DNA of 64,000 bases, taken from Cystobasidium ongulense (Eukaryota > Basidiomycota > Cystobasidiomycetes > Cystobasidiales > Cystobasidiaceae). The stretch covers positions 62,001 to 126,000 of the forward strand of contig BQUP01000007.1 in assembly GCA_022835595.1 (NCBI GenBank). The letters are read 5' to 3'. Under the pieces are notes generated by a model that saw nothing but the letters and a program-made list of their open reading frames with translations, made no database searches and was not told the origin of the DNA. The stretch's first letter is position 1, and every line of letters begins with the position of its first letter. Below, one piece after another: positions 62,495 to 64,000 of this stretch. Position numbers and translations under genes: made by a program.

Positions 62495-63477
62495 CTAACA
62501 ACAGCATGGACTTTCATTCTTTACTGCCGCTCCTGGAGTCGACACCGTGTCACTTCCGAAAACTAGATAACCTAGAGTTGCACCAATGAAGATAGCCATG
62601 AGGATGAAACCGTTAAAGTACATTCCTAGCAACATGCTATTTCGTTCAGAGGATGTAAATTGACAGGGTCAGCTAGTGAACAGACGAGGTAGTACGCAGT
62701 TGACGGGATATATCCGCTGCTGAATGAAAAACCAAATGACAAGGTAGACAGAGGAACTTACACTATAAAAGCAGCGGAGAACTGAGAGCCATAGATGATG
62801 CTTCTGAATAATTGTTGAGTCCAGGTAGGCAGATTAGGAACAGGAGGTCTGCAGTGCATTTGAGCGAATCCACCACCGGTAGCAGAGGTGTGAGTGTTGA
62901 AACCTCCAAGTTCGGCGGATGGCGTATCTAGATCTTTCGCAGCAGGAGTTGAAGATCCGCATCCTCCGACTTTGATGCCTGAAGAGCAAGAGGAGACTTC
63001 TTTCTTGCTTCCACATCCACCGCTCTTTGAACCGCATCCTCCAGCGCTTTCAACTCTATCAACGACAGGCATAATCGAAGAAGCTACCTTTGTCGATGAA
63101 GGTTGTGACAGTAAACCAGCTCCCACACCAGCACCGCATGAAGCGTTTTCGACAGCATCATTACGGGCTCGTAGTAGGCGTCTGTCGTATTCACGACCTA
63201 GTCGACGAACACCCTCTATAGCCATAACGAGCAGACAGACACCGATGACTGATCCAGCGAATTGACCATTGGATTTGACGTGCCATGATGAGGATAGGAA
63301 GCAGGCGTCGATGGTGTACCAGTTCCAGAGCATGCTGACTGCGGTACACAAGGCACATAGCCTGAGCTCATAGTCCTCAATGGTCGTCGGGCACTATTGC
63401 ATCCACTCACTCTGGCACGAGGCATCTCCTCCCATATCCATCCCGCCCATGTCCATCCCGCTGGAGCCGTGGTCCAT
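62495..63477 (-). CDS. CTR: CTR family copper transporter with Cys-rich loop
   Basis: Trimeric high-affinity Cu(I) importer. The N-terminal Met-rich Mets motif is MDHGSSGMDMGGMDMGG. An intron joins CQ to ISMLWNWYTIDACFLSSSWH, a family-typical stretch before helix 1 (GSVIGVCLLVMAIEGVRRL). A long cytosolic loop carries three GGCGS units and further Cys (SSCSSG, NASCGAG). Helix 2 follows QQLFRSIIYGSQFSAAF, and the last exon supplies the M-x3-M of helix 2 (MLLGMYFNGFILM) and helix 3 with G-x3-G (GATLG). The C-terminus ends CCC, a copper-handing Cys tail. About 265 residues, two introns. It faces the FRE gene tail-to-tail. Confidence 0.94.
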
Positions 63478-64000
63478 TGTGGTTCGCTAGAGTGTACGAG
63501 GTGTGCAAGCAGCGAGCGTGTGCAGTGAAGTTGAAGTGAAGCAGAGGTCGAGATGGCATCCAGCCAAATCAGTCAAGCCGCATAGCCTGTCGGGTCGGTC
63601 ACGCAATCGGAGCGGATACACGGAGGACAGAAAAGAACCAATATCAGATTGCTAACTCGAGCATACAAGGTATTCACTTGTCAGTACATGGTGTGCAAAG
63701 AGACTGTTTGATATAGTTTGTATTACGCTGCACCAGCATTCGCCCTAATCCAAGAAAAACAGAAGCACATGGCCAGGACAGGACTATATAGGCATACTAT
63801 TACATGTTCGATGCAAGTTACACGGTTCTCATGATTTATTTTTCTTTTATTGATGGTAGAAATATCTGTAAATAGTCTATAATACGAGTGTTGAGGGAGG
63901 CTCGGCCTAAGATGGATAGGATGGGTGACCCGTCACTTTCAACCGAGTGTGCTGAATGTAGCAGGTGGGTTGGTGAGATTTCTGACTATGAACATCCTTG
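63478..64000. promoter_or_regulatory. CTR upstream region to window end
   Basis: About 520 bases upstream of the copper transporter, containing its promoter. I looked for TTTGCTCA-type Mac1 sites and found none. A short stretch near 63920 resembles the 3' part of 5S rRNA but is not accepted as a gene. Confidence 0.4.

Noticed and set aside
63890-63965. Stretch resembling the 3' half of 5S rRNA (GGATGGGTGACC and a GTGCTG-like end)
   Set aside because: The 5' half, box A region and helix pairing are missing, so it is chance or at most a decayed fragment.

Overview
This is a gene-dense, intron-rich stretch of a fungal nuclear genome, most likely a basidiomycete. Nearly every gene has several introns of about 50-110 bases with GT...AG ends and CTAAC/CTGAC-like branch sites. 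The gene families are fungal (DOP1, CTR/FRE metal uptake, SUR7/PalI, Ure2p-type GST), and the TAF2 carries bromodomains. I cannot name the species. One 10-N assembly gap lies inside histone H4. I see no virus-like element, transposon, rRNA gene or convincing tRNA.

Layout. 1-7.9 kb: one very large minus-strand gene for a PH-domain/coiled-coil protein (13 exons), with a small unknown membrane protein facing away from it. 9.6-15.1 kb: an aspartic-peptidase-like protein and glycyl-tRNA synthetase. 15.2-23.2 kb: a DCAF4-like WD40 protein, phosphoglucomutase, the Msp1/ATAD1 AAA ATPase and a Ure2p-like glutathione transferase. 23.7-29.6 kb: an accessory-looking block, all on the plus strand, of MFS transporter, DUF3140 protein, phosphinothricin-acetyltransferase-like GNAT and a second MFS transporter that is a tandem paralogue of the first. 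30.1-34.8 kb: histone H4 and a Q/H-rich C2H2 factor. 35.4-48.7 kb: DOP1 and TAF2, two long minus-strand genes. 49-53 kb: amidase, a secreted PEBP-like protein and an unknown Lys/Ser-rich protein. 53.6-58.4 kb: the CAF-1 p60 subunit (CAC2) and a SUR7/PalI membrane protein. 59.2-63.5 kb: a ferric reductase and a CTR copper transporter, converging.

How the genes fit together. The FRE and CTR genes form a reduce-then-import metal uptake pair. H4, CAC2 and bromodomain-TAF2 are chromatin and transcription functions that happen to be close. The MFS/GNAT/MFS block looks like a small-molecule modification-and-export unit.

The most unusual signals are in splicing and protein architecture: a probable AT-AC intron in the first codons of TAF2, a homology-supported 7-nt micro-exon in MSP1, a possible second 7-nt micro-exon in the PalI-like gene, a GC-AG intron in the aspartic peptidase, three bromodomains on TAF2, a local gene-conversion tract between the two MFS genes, and GGCGS repeats in the copper transporter loop.
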